Source: Marinobacter psychrophilus
GTDB taxonomy: Bacteria; Pseudomonadota; Gammaproteobacteria; Pseudomonadales; Oleiphilaceae
DNA length: 64,000 nt
Reading direction: 5' to 3'
NCBI RefSeq assembly: GCF_001043175.1
Contig: NZ_CP011494.1
Span: forward strand, 3,534,001-3,598,000
In this document: positions 53,636-62,866 of the stretch, piece by piece
How the letters are laid out: each line of letters starts with the position of its first letter
Numbering within the stretch: position 1 is the stretch's first letter
Translations under genes and position numbers: made by a program
The notes under the pieces: generated by a model
Told to the model about the DNA's origin: nothing
The model's input: the letters and a program-made list of their open reading frames with translations, nothing else
Databases searched by the model: none

Positions 53636-54565
53636 CTAACCGTCAGCTCTGCTAAGCTTCCGGCTTTTAAATTGCCTCAGCAGTGGCGTCAGCACCGCTA
53701 CCAGCAACAACCCCGCGACCAGACCGAACAGACCGTTGGCCAACATCGGTACTACTGCTCCGGTCATCTCTCCCAAGCCTTCGGCAAAACGCTCAATACC
53801 GTGGCCGATGGCGGAAAAACCATGGGTAAGAATACCCCCGCCCACCAGAAACATGGCAACGGTGCCAAGGACCGACAGGGTTTTCATCATATAAGGCGCA
53901 AACCACAGAATACCGTGACCCAGATTTTGCGCCAGGGCGCTGTCTTTTTTAGTCAGGTACAGACCGCCATCGTCCAGTTTTACGATACCCGCCACCAAAC
54001 CGTAGACACCCACCGTAATCATTAACGCTACCACCGACAGCACGGCGAACTGCATGCCGATGGGCTGTTGAGTCACTGTACCAAGGGTAATCGCAATGAT
54101 TTCTGCCGACAAAACAAAGTCGGTGCGAATGGCGCCCTTTATTTTGTCTTTTTCCACTTTTTTCAGATCGACTTGCGGGTTTTTCAGGGCTTCTTTCAAG
54201 TCTTTTTTATGCTGATCGTGTTCGGCTTTGTGCAAAAACCGGTGCACCAGTTTTTCCGCGCCCTCGTAACACAGAAAGGCACCTCCGAGCATCAGCAAAG
54301 GGGTCACCAACCAGGGCACAAAAAAACTGATGGCCACCGCCCCAGGCACCAGAATTGCCTTGTTCAGCAGTGACCCTTTCGCCACCGCCCACACCACTGG
54401 CAACTCCCGCGAGGGCTTTACGCCGGCAACCTGTTGCGCGTTCAGCGCCAAGTCATCACCCAGCACTCCGACGGTTTTTTTGGTGGCAACCTTGGTCATC
54501 AACGATACATCGTCAAGAATGGTGGCGATGTCGTCAATCAGTGCAAACAGGCTGCTACCGGCCAT
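53636..54565 (-). CDS. DUF808 (YedI-type) membrane protein
   Basis: This 309-residue inner-membrane protein starts MAGSSLFALIDDIATILDDV and VATKKTVGVLGDDLALNAQQ, the DUF808 opening, followed by about six hydrophobic segments (VPWLVTPLLMLGGAFLCYEG, AEIIAITLGTVTQQPIG and a Gly-rich C-terminal set). The family is widespread but its function is not established. It lies 23 bases after ubiI in the same direction and may be read from the same transcript. Confidence 0.82.
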   Translation of the reverse strand: MAGSSLFALIDDIATILDDVSLMTKVATKKTVGVLGDDLALNAQQVAGVKPSRELPVVWAVAKGSLLNKAILVPGAVAISFFVPWLVTPLLMLGGAFLCYEGAEKLVHRFLHKAEHDQHKKDLKEALKNPQVDLKKVEKDKIKGAIRTDFVLSAEIIAITLGTVTQQPIGMQFAVLSVVALMITVGVYGLVAGIVKLDDGGLYLTKKDSALAQNLGHGILWFAPYMMKTLSVLGTVAMFLVGGGILTHGFSAIGHGIERFAEGLGEMTGAVVPMLANGLFGLVAGLLLVAVLTPLLRQFKSRKLSRADG

Positions 54566-54588
54566 GGATTATTCTCTGTTTAAAACGT

Positions 54589-55848
54589 TTAGTCCCTTAG
54601 ACCCATAGCTTCGGTGGCCAGCCGGTTTTTCAGGGGTGCCAACTGGTTAAGCCAGTTCATGCCCTGATTGCGCAGCCACCGTAACGGCAGTTCGTCGCGG
54701 CCAAACAGCTGTTTCAAACCTTCCATGGCTGCCATCATGGTCAAATTTTCCGATTTACGGCGGCGTTGGTAGCGCCCCAGCACCAGCGCATCGCCAGGGT
54801 TCAAGCCCAGCTTGCGGGCACGCTTTAATTCCTCCAGCAATACTGCCACGTCGCCATAACCCAGGTTGGCACCCTGGCCCGCCAACGGGTGAATACTGTG
54901 CGCAGCGTCGCCCACCAGCGCGAAGCCTGGTGCTGTGTAATTCATCGCGTGGCGCTGGCGCAGAGGGAAGGTAAAGCGACGGGAAATCGCTTCAACCGAA
55001 TCTTCCGGCAGCTCGATTGCCCTCGCCAGTTCGGCGTTGAAAGCAACGTCGTCCAGCGCCATCAGGCGCCGGGCTTCAAGAGTGTCTTGGGACCACACAA
55101 TCGAACAAAAATGTTCGTCGCCGTTGTCAGCCTGCAACGGCAGAAATGCCAGCGGGCCAGTGCGGGAGAAACTTTGCCGCGCGGTGTACTGGTGCATCTG
55201 CTTGCTGCGCACCGTGGCCACAATGGCCTGTTGATCATAATCCCATTCGCGGGTAGGCAGGCCAACTAGCTGACGCAACCGTGATTGCGCGCCGTCTGCG
55301 GCTACCACCAATCGCGCCCGCAGGTGCTGGCCATCTTCCAGGCAAATACCGGGTGCATTTCCACCTTCTCCATCCGGCCCGTTCGCCAGCCAGCCAGCAA
55401 CCTTGGCGCCACTAAAAATGGTCGCCGGGCTGGTTTCCAAAGCATTAAACAGGGCCCGTACAATATGGCGATTTTCGACAATCGTGCCCAGCGCTTCGGC
55501 GCGCATCTCTGCGGCGTCGAATTCGATGCGCCCAGTGCCTTCGGCGTCCCACACGGTCATCGTCTGGTAAGGACAGTGGCGGCCTGCTGCCACTTCTGCC
55601 CAAGCACCAAGCCCTTCCAACAACCGCTGGCTGGCCCTGGAAATGGCGCTCACACGGGGTTCGAAATCATCAACACCGGTCGCTGGCTGCGCAGCGGACT
55701 GCAACTTCGCCACCGGGCTGGACTCAACCAGAACAACGTGCCAACCCTGTTGCGCCAACCCCAAAGCCAGGGCCGACCCCACCATACCGCCACCAACAAT
55801 CATAATGTCCGCCACGGCGGGCGTTTTTGAGCTGTGCGCTTCAGTCAT
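54589..55848 (-). CDS. ubiI: UbiH/Coq6-family FAD hydroxylase (UbiI-type)
   Basis: This 419-residue flavin monooxygenase acts in ubiquinone ring hydroxylation, probably at C5 by analogy with UbiI. It shows the N-terminal dinucleotide fold IMIVGGGMVGSALALGLAQQ, the middle ARLVVAADGAQSRLRQ and the FAD motif FALVGDAAHSIHPLAGQGAN (about residues 295-314). UbiH differs in having GNAAHSLHP at this place. UbiF is an alternative identity. It overlaps ubiH by 8 bases in the operon ygfB-pepP-ubiH-ubiI. Confidence 0.88.
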   Translation of the reverse strand: MTEAHSSKTPAVADIMIVGGGMVGSALALGLAQQGWHVVLVESSPVAKLQSAAQPATGVDDFEPRVSAISRASQRLLEGLGAWAEVAAGRHCPYQTMTVWDAEGTGRIEFDAAEMRAEALGTIVENRHIVRALFNALETSPATIFSGAKVAGWLANGPDGEGGNAPGICLEDGQHLRARLVVAADGAQSRLRQLVGLPTREWDYDQQAIVATVRSKQMHQYTARQSFSRTGPLAFLPLQADNGDEHFCSIVWSQDTLEARRLMALDDVAFNAELARAIELPEDSVEAISRRFTFPLRQRHAMNYTAPGFALVGDAAHSIHPLAGQGANLGYGDVAVLLEELKRARKLGLNPGDALVLGRYQRRRKSENLTMMAAMEGLKQLFGRDELPLRWLRNQGMNWLNQLAPLKNRLATEAMGLRD

Positions 55849-57127
55849 GGTTCAACGCCTTGCTATTATCAAAGCCGGGGCGCTGAATGCGGGCTTTGCG
55901 ACCGCCCAGGCCCATGGCGTTTCCTGCGAACCAGCGTTTTGCTGCGGGCAATAAATCTAACCCCATCAAACCGGCATTTCTGGCCGCCGTGAGCGGTGCC
56001 AACGGCGAGCCAAAAATCTGTATCAGGGAGTCGGAAAAACCAGCGGTTTGCACGCGGTCGCTCCGGTGTAATTGCTGGTAACGCTGCAATACTGCAAGCT
56101 CGCCGGGGTTGCTGCCTTGCTCACCGGCCAGGCGGAATTGCTCCACCAGCGTCATCAATCCGCGCAGGGCCAGATTAAAACCCTGGCCCGCCACCGGGTG
56201 CAAACTGTGGGCGGCGTTGCCCACCAAGGCAACGCCCGGACGCACCGGATTGTCTACCAGCGTCAGCGCCAGCGGGTAGTGATTGCACTCGCCAATGCGG
56301 GTGAAGCGCCCCAGGCGCCAGCCAAATCGTTTCTGTAAACGCGTGCATTTATCGGCATCTGGCATGGCCAACACCTCTTTCAACTCGGAGTCCGATAAGG
56401 TCCACACCAGCGCCGACTGATGGCTCGCGCGCGTTGGCGAACCATGGGGTAGCAATGCCATAGGACCGCTGTCGGTGAAGCGCTCGTAGGCAGAAAACTG
56501 ATGACTGTCGGCGGTGGTTACATTGGCAATTAACGCATTCTGGCCGTAGGGCTGGTGACGAACCTGAAACCCCAGGCGCTCACGCAAATCGGAGCGGCCG
56601 CCGTCAGCGACTACCAGGCAGCGCGCGCTCAGTTCCCTTGTTTCACCTGCGGTGGTTACCGTCACGCGCACATTGTCACCGTGGCAAGTCATGTCAGTCA
56701 CTTCCGCCGGCGCCAACCATTGCACCTGCGTTTTTAACAGCTCACGCACCAAACACAAGCCCATCCAGCGGTTATCCACGACGTAGCCCAAGGCATCCTG
56801 GCGGTATTCTGCGGCGTGCAGGCGGGCAGCACCAAAATGACCGCGGTCCGATACGTGAATGTGATGTATAGGGGCGGCGTGCTGGGCCAGCGCAGGCCAC
56901 AAACCAAGCTGGTCATAAATCATCTTGGAGCCCCAGGCTAAGGCGGTGGAGCGCGCATCATAGCTGGGCTGGTAGCTGCTTGGTTCAGCATTGCTGGCGA
57001 GGGGAAAAGTCTCCGCCACGGTGACACGCAGTTGTGGCACCATGCGCGCCAGCGCCAAAGCCAAGGTCGCGCCGGCTAAACCTCCGCCGGCAATCAGGAC
57101 ATCAGTATCCGTATCGTTTGCCGTCAC
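55841..57127 (-). CDS. ubiH: 2-octaprenyl-6-methoxyphenol hydroxylase UbiH
   Basis: UbiH adds the C1 hydroxyl in aerobic ubiquinone synthesis. The 428-residue FAD protein shows DVLIAGGGLAGATLALALAR, the middle ARCLVVADGGRSDLRERLGF (about residues 168-187) and VALVGNAAHSLHPVAGQGFN (about 305-324), the UbiH variant of the FAD motif. It starts 2 bases after pepP stops and overlaps ubiI at its 3' end. Confidence 0.9.
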   Translation of the reverse strand: MTANDTDTDVLIAGGGLAGATLALALARMVPQLRVTVAETFPLASNAEPSSYQPSYDARSTALAWGSKMIYDQLGLWPALAQHAAPIHHIHVSDRGHFGAARLHAAEYRQDALGYVVDNRWMGLCLVRELLKTQVQWLAPAEVTDMTCHGDNVRVTVTTAGETRELSARCLVVADGGRSDLRERLGFQVRHQPYGQNALIANVTTADSHQFSAYERFTDSGPMALLPHGSPTRASHQSALVWTLSDSELKEVLAMPDADKCTRLQKRFGWRLGRFTRIGECNHYPLALTLVDNPVRPGVALVGNAAHSLHPVAGQGFNLALRGLMTLVEQFRLAGEQGSNPGELAVLQRYQQLHRSDRVQTAGFSDSLIQIFGSPLAPLTAARNAGLMGLDLLPAAKRWFAGNAMGLGGRKARIQRPGFDNSKALNHD

Positions 57128-57129
57128 GC

Positions 57130-58449
57130 TCAGCCCGCCATTAATGCTTCAATTTCGTCGATTGTTTTTGGCACGCCGTTAGTCAGCACGCGGCAGCCGT
57201 CTTTGGTGACAACCACGTCGTCTTCGATACGAATGCCAATTCCGCGCCAGCGCTCATCCACGTCGGTGTTACTCGGTGACACGTACAGCCCGGGCTCCAC
57301 CGTCATAACCATGCCCGGCTCCAGCTGGCGCCAGACACCACCCACCTTGTAGTCACCTACATCGTGCACATCCAACCCTAACCAATGGCCGGTGCGGTGC
57401 ATGAAAAACGGTTTAAACGTTTCATTGGCGATGGCGTCATCCAGTGGCCCAGCAATCAGGCCCAAATCAATCAGGCCCTGGGTAAGCACATTCAGCGCCG
57501 CTTCGTGGGGCTGGTTCCAGTGATTGCCCGGCCGCACGACATCAATCGCGGCAAACTGGGCATTCAACACCACGTTGTAAAGCGCCTTTTGAGGCTCACT
57601 GAAATGGCCGCTCACCGGAAACGTGCGAGTAATGTCCGAGGCGTAGCATTCCAGTTCGCAGCCAGCGTCGATCAACACCAGATCGCCGTTGTTCAGGGAC
57701 TCGCTGTTCTCGATGTAATGCAGAATGCAGCCGTTCACGCCGCCACCCACAATGGATGGATACGCCGTCTCGCGGGTGCCGTGCTGGCGGAACGTATGAA
57801 TCAGTTCGGCTTCGAGATGATATTCACCCAGCCCCTCGCGAGCGAGTTTCATGGCGTTGCAGTGGGCCTGAGCCGAGATTTCACCAGCCTTGGCCATCAC
57901 TTTGATTTCGTTTGCGCTTTTATAAAGACGCAAATCGTGCAAAAGATGCTCTACCGCCGCAAATTCGCCAGGGGGGCGAGCGCCGGTGCGCACCTTGCTG
58001 CGAATCACTTTTACCCAGTCCATAACACGGGTGTCAAAGCCACGGTCTTTACCCAACGGGTAATAAATGCGGCTGCGGCCCTCAATCAGGCCCGGCAGGA
58101 TGTCGTCGATGTCACCAATCGGGAACGCATCGTCTACGCCGTAACGCTCAACGGCGCCTTCCTGGCCCACTAAAAAGCCGTCCCACTGTTCTTTCAAAGG
58201 GTCGCGCTCTTTGCAGAACAACACCGATTCGCCATGAGCGCGCCCGGGAATCAACACCAACACCGAATCAGGCTCGCCAAAGCCGGTTAAATAATGAAAA
58301 TCGCTGTCTTGGCGAAACGGGTGCAAAACGTCGCGATTACGCACACGTTCTGGCGCCGAAGGCAGAATGGCAATGCTTTCCGGCGCCATGTGGTCCATCA
58401 GCTTACGGCGGCGCTCGGCAAATTCCTTTACAGGTATCATCGACGTCAT
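57130..58449 (-). CDS. pepP: Xaa-Pro aminopeptidase PepP
   Basis: PepP removes N-terminal residues that precede proline. The 439-residue M24 enzyme has the creatinase-like N-terminal domain (IPVKEFAERRRKLMDHM) and a pita-bread domain with metal ligands in LIDAGCELECYASDITRTF (two Asp, about residues 257-275), HRTGHWLGLDVHD (about 355-367) and the Glu in VMTVEPGLY. TTGGAGA before ATG 58449 excludes the frame opening at 58482. Confidence 0.92.
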   Translation of the reverse strand: MTSMIPVKEFAERRRKLMDHMAPESIAILPSAPERVRNRDVLHPFRQDSDFHYLTGFGEPDSVLVLIPGRAHGESVLFCKERDPLKEQWDGFLVGQEGAVERYGVDDAFPIGDIDDILPGLIEGRSRIYYPLGKDRGFDTRVMDWVKVIRSKVRTGARPPGEFAAVEHLLHDLRLYKSANEIKVMAKAGEISAQAHCNAMKLAREGLGEYHLEAELIHTFRQHGTRETAYPSIVGGGVNGCILHYIENSESLNNGDLVLIDAGCELECYASDITRTFPVSGHFSEPQKALYNVVLNAQFAAIDVVRPGNHWNQPHEAALNVLTQGLIDLGLIAGPLDDAIANETFKPFFMHRTGHWLGLDVHDVGDYKVGGVWRQLEPGMVMTVEPGLYVSPSNTDVDERWRGIGIRIEDDVVVTKDGCRVLTNGVPKTIDEIEALMAG

Positions 58450-58556
58450 ACAGTCTCCAACCATTAAAATGTTCAGGGCCAAGACGGTCCTTTTTTCTCA
58501 TGAGTTCTGGTACACACTCGTAAGCTTCAGTGAGTCTTGATGAGACCTAATGAGAC

Positions 58557-59165
58557 CTAATGAAGAGTAGGGGGCGTCTTGGCCGGTTGTTCCGGCTCAT
58601 TAAACTCGGTAAACACGGCCAACGCACCCAATCTGACATACTCGGTAATTTCTACCAGCTGCTGATCGTTTTCTTCGCTCGCGTCCTCTTCGTCAGACAG
58701 TTGGCTGATGGCGACCATGTCTTCCATCAGCTCGCGGATTTCCTCCGGCGCCTCGCCCAGCGACTCACCTGCCGCCAGTGCCATGCCCGCCAGAAAGCCG
58801 CGCACCCACGAAATTAACGATTCCAACCTTTGCTCAAGCGCATAATCATCATCTGGAAGCAGGGGCTGAAAACTCATATCCATACTGCTCAGCTGTGCCA
58901 GAGCCTGCTGGTAAATACCCGCGGCGAATACCCTAAGCTCAGGCGACTCTTCCAACGCTGTCGAAGCCAGTCCGATATGTTCGCACACCACGGCGGCACA
59001 CTCGTCTTCTTGCATACGCCCACCAGCGGCGAAACGACCACACAGAACACCGTGTAACTCAGACGGGTGGCTGAACGCTTTGTGCGCTAGAAACACATTG
59101 GCCCAGCGCTCGAATTCCGCAGAAATCTCGATATTTGGAGCAGCGGAAGCATCGGATAAAGACAT
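58557..59165 (-). CDS. UPF0149 family protein (YgfB-like)
   Basis: This 202-residue acidic, helical protein matches YgfB: ELHGVLCGRFAAGGRM (about residues 38-53), WVRGFLAGMALAAGE (about 119-133), then the acidic DEEDASEEND stretch and VRLGALAVFTEF. YgfB was linked in Pseudomonas to regulation of beta-lactamase and related stress genes. A general role is not settled. It starts the operon ygfB-pepP-ubiH-ubiI. The short repeat ATGAGACCTA occurs twice in the gap to pepP. Confidence 0.85.
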   Translation of the reverse strand: MSLSDASAAPNIEISAEFERWANVFLAHKAFSHPSELHGVLCGRFAAGGRMQEDECAAVVCEHIGLASTALEESPELRVFAAGIYQQALAQLSSMDMSFQPLLPDDDYALEQRLESLISWVRGFLAGMALAAGESLGEAPEEIRELMEDMVAISQLSDEEDASEENDQQLVEITEYVRLGALAVFTEFNEPEQPAKTPPTLH

Positions 59166-59284
59166 GGAAAAACCCTAATAGGTGAATAATAAAGATTGCC
59201 GTTATCCTAGCATTGCAGCGTCTGCATGGCACTTTCTGTTGCCTTAAAGCACATTTTGTTGCTTTTTCATCGCACTCGGTGAAA

Positions 59285-59303
59285 GATGTTATAACATAAC
59301 TTC
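59285..59303 (+). promoter_or_regulatory. Zur box upstream of the DUF2796 gene
   Basis: GATGTTATAACATAACTTC contains GTTAT-AAC-ATAAC, a perfect inverted repeat with the 3-base spacer of gammaproteobacterial Zur sites (GTTATAnTATAAC). It ends 13 bases before the ATG at 59317, where a bound repressor would block transcription. This supports zinc-responsive control. Confidence 0.72.
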
Positions 59304-59316
59304 ACAGGAACCCGTC

Positions 59317-59895
59317 ATGACGCCCCGCAACCCTTCAACATTTCTGAAATCCATAAACTCTCTGAATGTTGCCATTGGCCTCTGCCTTTGCGCGTTGGCC
59401 ACCACCAGCATGGCCAGCGAACAGCAACCACACCAACACGGCCACGCCCAATTGCAGATGGCGGTGGAGAACAACAACGTTGACCTGATTCTGACCAGCC
59501 CCGCCTACAACCTGCTGGGATTCGAACATGAACCACGCACCGAGCAACAAAAACAGACCCTGGAAAACGCTAGGCAGTGGCTAACGACCCAGGCACTGAT
59601 TGCGCCCGCCGGAGGCAACTGCACGGTGGAATCGGCCAGCATGGACTTCAACGCAAAAGCGGCGGAACAAGATCATCACGATCACGACCACCATTACGAT
59701 GAAACCATGAACGAACACGCCAATATAGAAGTCAGTCAGGTGCTCAACTGCAAAAGTGCGGATATCGGCGGCCAGCTTACAACCCCGTTGATCGCCCAAT
59801 TTCCGGAAATACAAGAACTGGACGTGGAGTGGGTAACCAACAGCAGCCAGGGCAGCGCAAAACTGAGTTCATCCGATAACCAATTCCAGCTCTGA
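59317..59895 (+). CDS. zrgA: DUF2796 histidine-rich exported protein (ZrgA-like)
   Basis: This 192-residue protein has a signal peptide (IGLCLCALATTSMA, cleavage after about MAS) and two His-rich stretches: HQHGHAQL at the mature N terminus and DHHDHDHHYD (about residues 122-131). The middle VDLILTSPAYNLLGFEH is the DUF2796 core. DUF2796 proteins are part of the Zrg zinc-uptake system in Vibrio. A Zur box just upstream and the flanking ABC genes match that. It probably binds zinc in the periplasm. AGGA precedes the ATG. Confidence 0.8.
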   Translation: MTPRNPSTFLKSINSLNVAIGLCLCALATTSMASEQQPHQHGHAQLQMAVENNNVDLILTSPAYNLLGFEHEPRTEQQKQTLENARQWLTTQALIAPAGGNCTVESASMDFNAKAAEQDHHDHDHHYDETMNEHANIEVSQVLNCKSADIGGQLTTPLIAQFPEIQELDVEWVTNSSQGSAKLSSSDNQFQL

Positions 59896-59909
59896 AAAGC
59901 TCAAAAGCA

Positions 59910-60437
59910 TCAATACTCATAAGGATAAATTGACTCTACCGCCATCGAATAAGACGAAGTCCCGATCACATTCTCGGTACGATCGATCAAAATCGTGCCC
60001 TCAACCCAGACCGGATCGTAGAGCGCAGTCAGCTCGAAGCCTTTTTTGTACTTCATATGGATAAGCTGATTGGGTGGCGGCGGTGGCACATGAATACAGG
60101 CACCAAAATAAGGCACCAGGAAAAACTCCAGAATGCGCATATCCTCTGTCGTTTTCAGTGGCACCACGAAACCCGGAATACGACCCCGGGTATTGGCCAT
60201 GGCCGTTACCACACGCCCGGTCATGATCTCGTCCGGCAGCAAGGGCGGGCCCTCGCCGTCGTGGACAATTTCCGGCATGCTCTCAAGCAGTGCCAAATCC
60301 TCTGCCGGCATCAAATCCAGCCAATCAATCTCCGGTAGCTCCGCATGCGCCAAAGGTAAAAATACCATGAGCAGCAACCCCAAGGGCAAAGCAAAACAGC
60401 GTCGAACACAACTCAGTCTTTGCAACTTATTAGCCAT
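59910..60437 (-). CDS. DUF3299 exported protein (ZrgE-like)
   Basis: This 175-residue protein has a signal peptide (CFALPLGLLLMVFLPLAHA) and the DUF3299 core IDWLDLMPAEDLALLESMPE, IPGFVVPLKTTEDMRILEFF (about residues 87-106), FGACIHVPPPPPNQLIHMKY (about 112-131) and a SYSMAVESIYPYEY end. It is periplasmic and of unknown biochemistry, but DUF3299 proteins accompany DUF2796 and MacB-type ABC genes in metal loci. It is convergent with the DUF2796 gene and divergent from the ATPase. ATG 60437 is preferred over a TTG at 60458. Confidence 0.75.
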   Translation of the reverse strand: MANKLQRLSCVRRCFALPLGLLLMVFLPLAHAELPEIDWLDLMPAEDLALLESMPEIVHDGEGPPLLPDEIMTGRVVTAMANTRGRIPGFVVPLKTTEDMRILEFFLVPYFGACIHVPPPPPNQLIHMKYKKGFELTALYDPVWVEGTILIDRTENVIGTSSYSMAVESIYPYEY

Positions 60438-60505
60438 GTATCCGTTTAACCCCGCCAAACTGTGGATTGAAAAAAGTTATCATACACCCACCAGAATCAA
60501 TCACC

Positions 60506-61276
60506 ATGACCAAAACGACAGCCACCATGATCACACCAGACTCTGACAGCGCAAGCGCTCCGCTTATCCTGCCATCTCTACAAATCCGAGAGCTGACCTT
60601 TCGTTGGCAGTCCCGCCAGCCTGCCCTGACCTTTCCGGATATCACTCTGGACGCAGGCAACCACCTGTTTTTACGCGGGGCCAGCGGCAGCGGTAAAAGC
60701 ACCTTGCTGGGGCTTCTGGCCGGGCTAAACAGCGCAGACAACGGCGAAATCCGCCTGTTAGGAAAGTCCATAGGAGCCCTCGACCCCTCAGCACGGGATC
60801 GTTTCCGCGCCGACCATATCGGTGTGATCTTTCAGCAGTTCAATCTGGTGCCCTATCTGACCGCGCTGGCTAATGTCATTCTTCCCTGTCAGCTTTCCCC
60901 CGTTCGCCGTGACCGCATCAGCTCAGGAACCCGCACGTCAGACACCCGGGCCGCTATTCACGCCAAAGCAAAAACACTTCTGACAGCGCTCTCCATTCCC
61001 CGGGAATTACATAGCCGCAAACCCACGCAGCTGAGCATTGGTCAGCAGCAGCGGGTTGCGGCAGCCCGCGCGCTGATGGGCGCGCCGGAGCTGATTCTGG
61101 CTGATGAGCCCACTTCAGCGCTGGACAGCAACAACCGCGATCGCTTTATGCAGTTGCTGCTGGAAATGGCACAGCAGAATAAAACCTCGGTGGTGTTTGT
61201 CAGCCACGACCCGGCCCTGGCACACCATTTTCACCACCAGATTGAACTGGAGCAGCCATCATGGCTATCCTCATGA
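60506..61276 (+). CDS. ABC transporter ATP-binding protein (LolD/MacB type, Zrg module)
   Basis: This 256-residue ATPase has Walker A RGASGSGKST (about residues 57-66), the Q-loop VIFQQFNLVPYLT, a slightly altered signature LSIGQQQRVAAARAL (Ile for the usual Gly) and Walker B LILADEPTSALDS, then the H-loop VSHDPALA. It pairs with the FtsX-type permease that overlaps its 3' end by 16 bases. Together they resemble the ATPase and permease of the Zrg zinc module. A weak Zur-like half-site (GTTAT at 60476-60480) lies upstream. No good ribosome site; 60527 is an alternative start. Confidence 0.82.
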   Translation: MTKTTATMITPDSDSASAPLILPSLQIRELTFRWQSRQPALTFPDITLDAGNHLFLRGASGSGKSTLLGLLAGLNSADNGEIRLLGKSIGALDPSARDRFRADHIGVIFQQFNLVPYLTALANVILPCQLSPVRRDRISSGTRTSDTRAAIHAKAKTLLTALSIPRELHSRKPTQLSIGQQQRVAAARALMGAPELILADEPTSALDSNNRDRFMQLLLEMAQQNKTSVVFVSHDPALAHHFHHQIELEQPSWLSS

Positions 61277-62559
61277 CCACCCGCATGACAGCCTACCTTG
61301 CTCTAACACTCACCAAATCCAGCCTCTGGCACCGCCGGCGAATACTGTTGCTGGTTACCCTCACCCTCACCCTCAGCGTGAGCCTGCTGCTCGGAATCCA
61401 GTACGTACGCAGCGAAATTCGCCAGTCGTTCACCAACACCATCAGCAATACAGATTTGATCATCGGCGCCCGCAGCGGTCAGTTGAACCTGTTGCTATAC
61501 AGCGTGTTTCACATTGGCGATGCAACGAACAACCTGAGCTGGCAAAGTTATCAAACCCTTAAAGATGACCAGCGCTTAAGCTGGCTGATCCCCATTTCCC
61601 TGGGCGACAGCTACAACGGCCATCGCGTGGTCGCAACCACCAGCGCCATGTTCGAGCACTTTCGCTATGGCCGCAGCCAGCCGCTGACACTGCAGCGCGG
61701 CCAGTGGTTCAACGATCTGTTCGAGGTGGTACTGGGCGCCGATGTCGCTCGTGCTTTCAATCATAGTGTTGGCGACCAACTCATTATGGGCCACGGCGGT
61801 GGCCGCATAAGCTTCGCTCGCCACGACAGCACGCCGTTTACCGTAGCCGGCGTGCTTGATGCCACAGGCACGCCGGTAGACCAGGCGGTTTATATCAGCC
61901 TGGACAGCATGGAAGCCATGCATGTGGGCTGGGAGTCTGGCGTGGGCATTCCCGGGCGCACGCTAACCCTGGAGCAGGCCAAACAGCGCAATTTTACCCC
62001 ATCCAACATTACCGCCGCATTTGCCGGCGTAGAACGCAAAGTACTGACTTTTCGTATCCAGCGCGACATCAACACCTATGGTGAAGAGCCGCTAACCGCC
62101 ATACTTCCCGGCGTTGCTCTGAGCGAGCTCTGGCGCTTATTGGGCCAGTTTGAAAAAGCGCTGTTGGGCATCACCGGCTTTGTGGTCGTAGTATGTCTGA
62201 TCAGCCTGGCCACGGTACTGCTGACATTACAGGCCCAACGATCAGCCGAAATCGCCATACTTCGTGCAACCGGCGCCTCTGCCGGTTTAATTGCCAGCCT
62301 TTACCTGCTGGAATCATTGGCAATCGCGCTGTTGGCCTGCGTTTTAGCGTTGGCGCTGGGCGCTGCCGGTATAGCCGCCGTCAGCCCTTGGCTGCAAGCC
62401 AACTACGGCGTTTTGCTGACACTGCGCCCACTGAATCCGGACGAGTGGATTCTGCTGGCAGCGGTGCCAGTTGCCGCACTGGTGATTGGTTTGATGCCAG
62501 CGCTGAGCGCCTGGCGCCGCGGCCGGCGGCCGGGCTGGCAAGTATTGGACGACGTCTGA
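61261..62559 (+). CDS. FtsX/MacB-family ABC permease (Zrg module)
   Basis: This 432-residue protein has an N-terminal helix (ILLLVTLTLTLSVSLLLGIQ, about residues 29-48), a large periplasmic domain (about 50-300) and three C-terminal helices (LLGITGFVVVVCLISLATVL, LYLLESLAIALLACVLALAL and WILLAAVPVAALVIGLMPAL). This is the type VII (MacB/FtsX) topology, with EIAILRATGAS coupling motif near 343. Such permeases are mechanotransmitters rather than importers. Its exact part in zinc handling is unproven. It overlaps the ATPase gene by 16 bases. Confidence 0.82.
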   Translation: MAILMTTRMTAYLALTLTKSSLWHRRRILLLVTLTLTLSVSLLLGIQYVRSEIRQSFTNTISNTDLIIGARSGQLNLLLYSVFHIGDATNNLSWQSYQTLKDDQRLSWLIPISLGDSYNGHRVVATTSAMFEHFRYGRSQPLTLQRGQWFNDLFEVVLGADVARAFNHSVGDQLIMGHGGGRISFARHDSTPFTVAGVLDATGTPVDQAVYISLDSMEAMHVGWESGVGIPGRTLTLEQAKQRNFTPSNITAAFAGVERKVLTFRIQRDINTYGEEPLTAILPGVALSELWRLLGQFEKALLGITGFVVVVCLISLATVLLTLQAQRSAEIAILRATGASAGLIASLYLLESLAIALLACVLALALGAAGIAAVSPWLQANYGVLLTLRPLNPDEWILLAAVPVAALVIGLMPALSAWRRGRRPGWQVLDDV

Positions 62560-62659
62560 AATCTTTGCCCAAACGGGGATAACAGAGCTGTAAATTGACC
62601 GGTATCCCATGCGCACTTATAGTTAGCAGTTCTTATCACCCATCGAGATCAGGCGCCCC

Positions 62660-62866
62660 ATGGAACAGCCCGAAGTACAGGTGTTGGCGGACAAGCTGGA
62701 TCAGCTTCTTGAACGTTACGGCAAGCTTGAGCTGGAAAACCAGGCACTAAAAACACGCCAGGAAGACTGGATTCGCGAGCGAGCTCAGCTGGTTCACAAG
62801 AACGACCTCGCAAAAACCAAACTTGAAGCCATGATAGGCCGCCTGCGGGCATTGGAGCAGCATTAA
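62660..62866 (+). CDS. ZapB-like coiled-coil protein (TIGR02449 type)
   Basis: This 68-residue protein is one long helix with heptad character: VQVLADKLDQLLERYGKLEL and ENQALKTRQEDWIRERAQLV, ending LEAMIGRLRALEQH. It lies directly before zapA, overlapping by one base, the place of this family in many gammaproteobacteria. A role with ZapA at the division ring is plausible but inferred. Confidence 0.8.
   Translation: MEQPEVQVLADKLDQLLERYGKLELENQALKTRQEDWIRERAQLVHKNDLAKTKLEAMIGRLRALEQH

Noticed and set aside
58530..58560. Tandem ATGAGACCTA repeat between ygfB and pepP
   Set aside because: Only two copies, part of the ygfB stop region, with no sign of a larger array.
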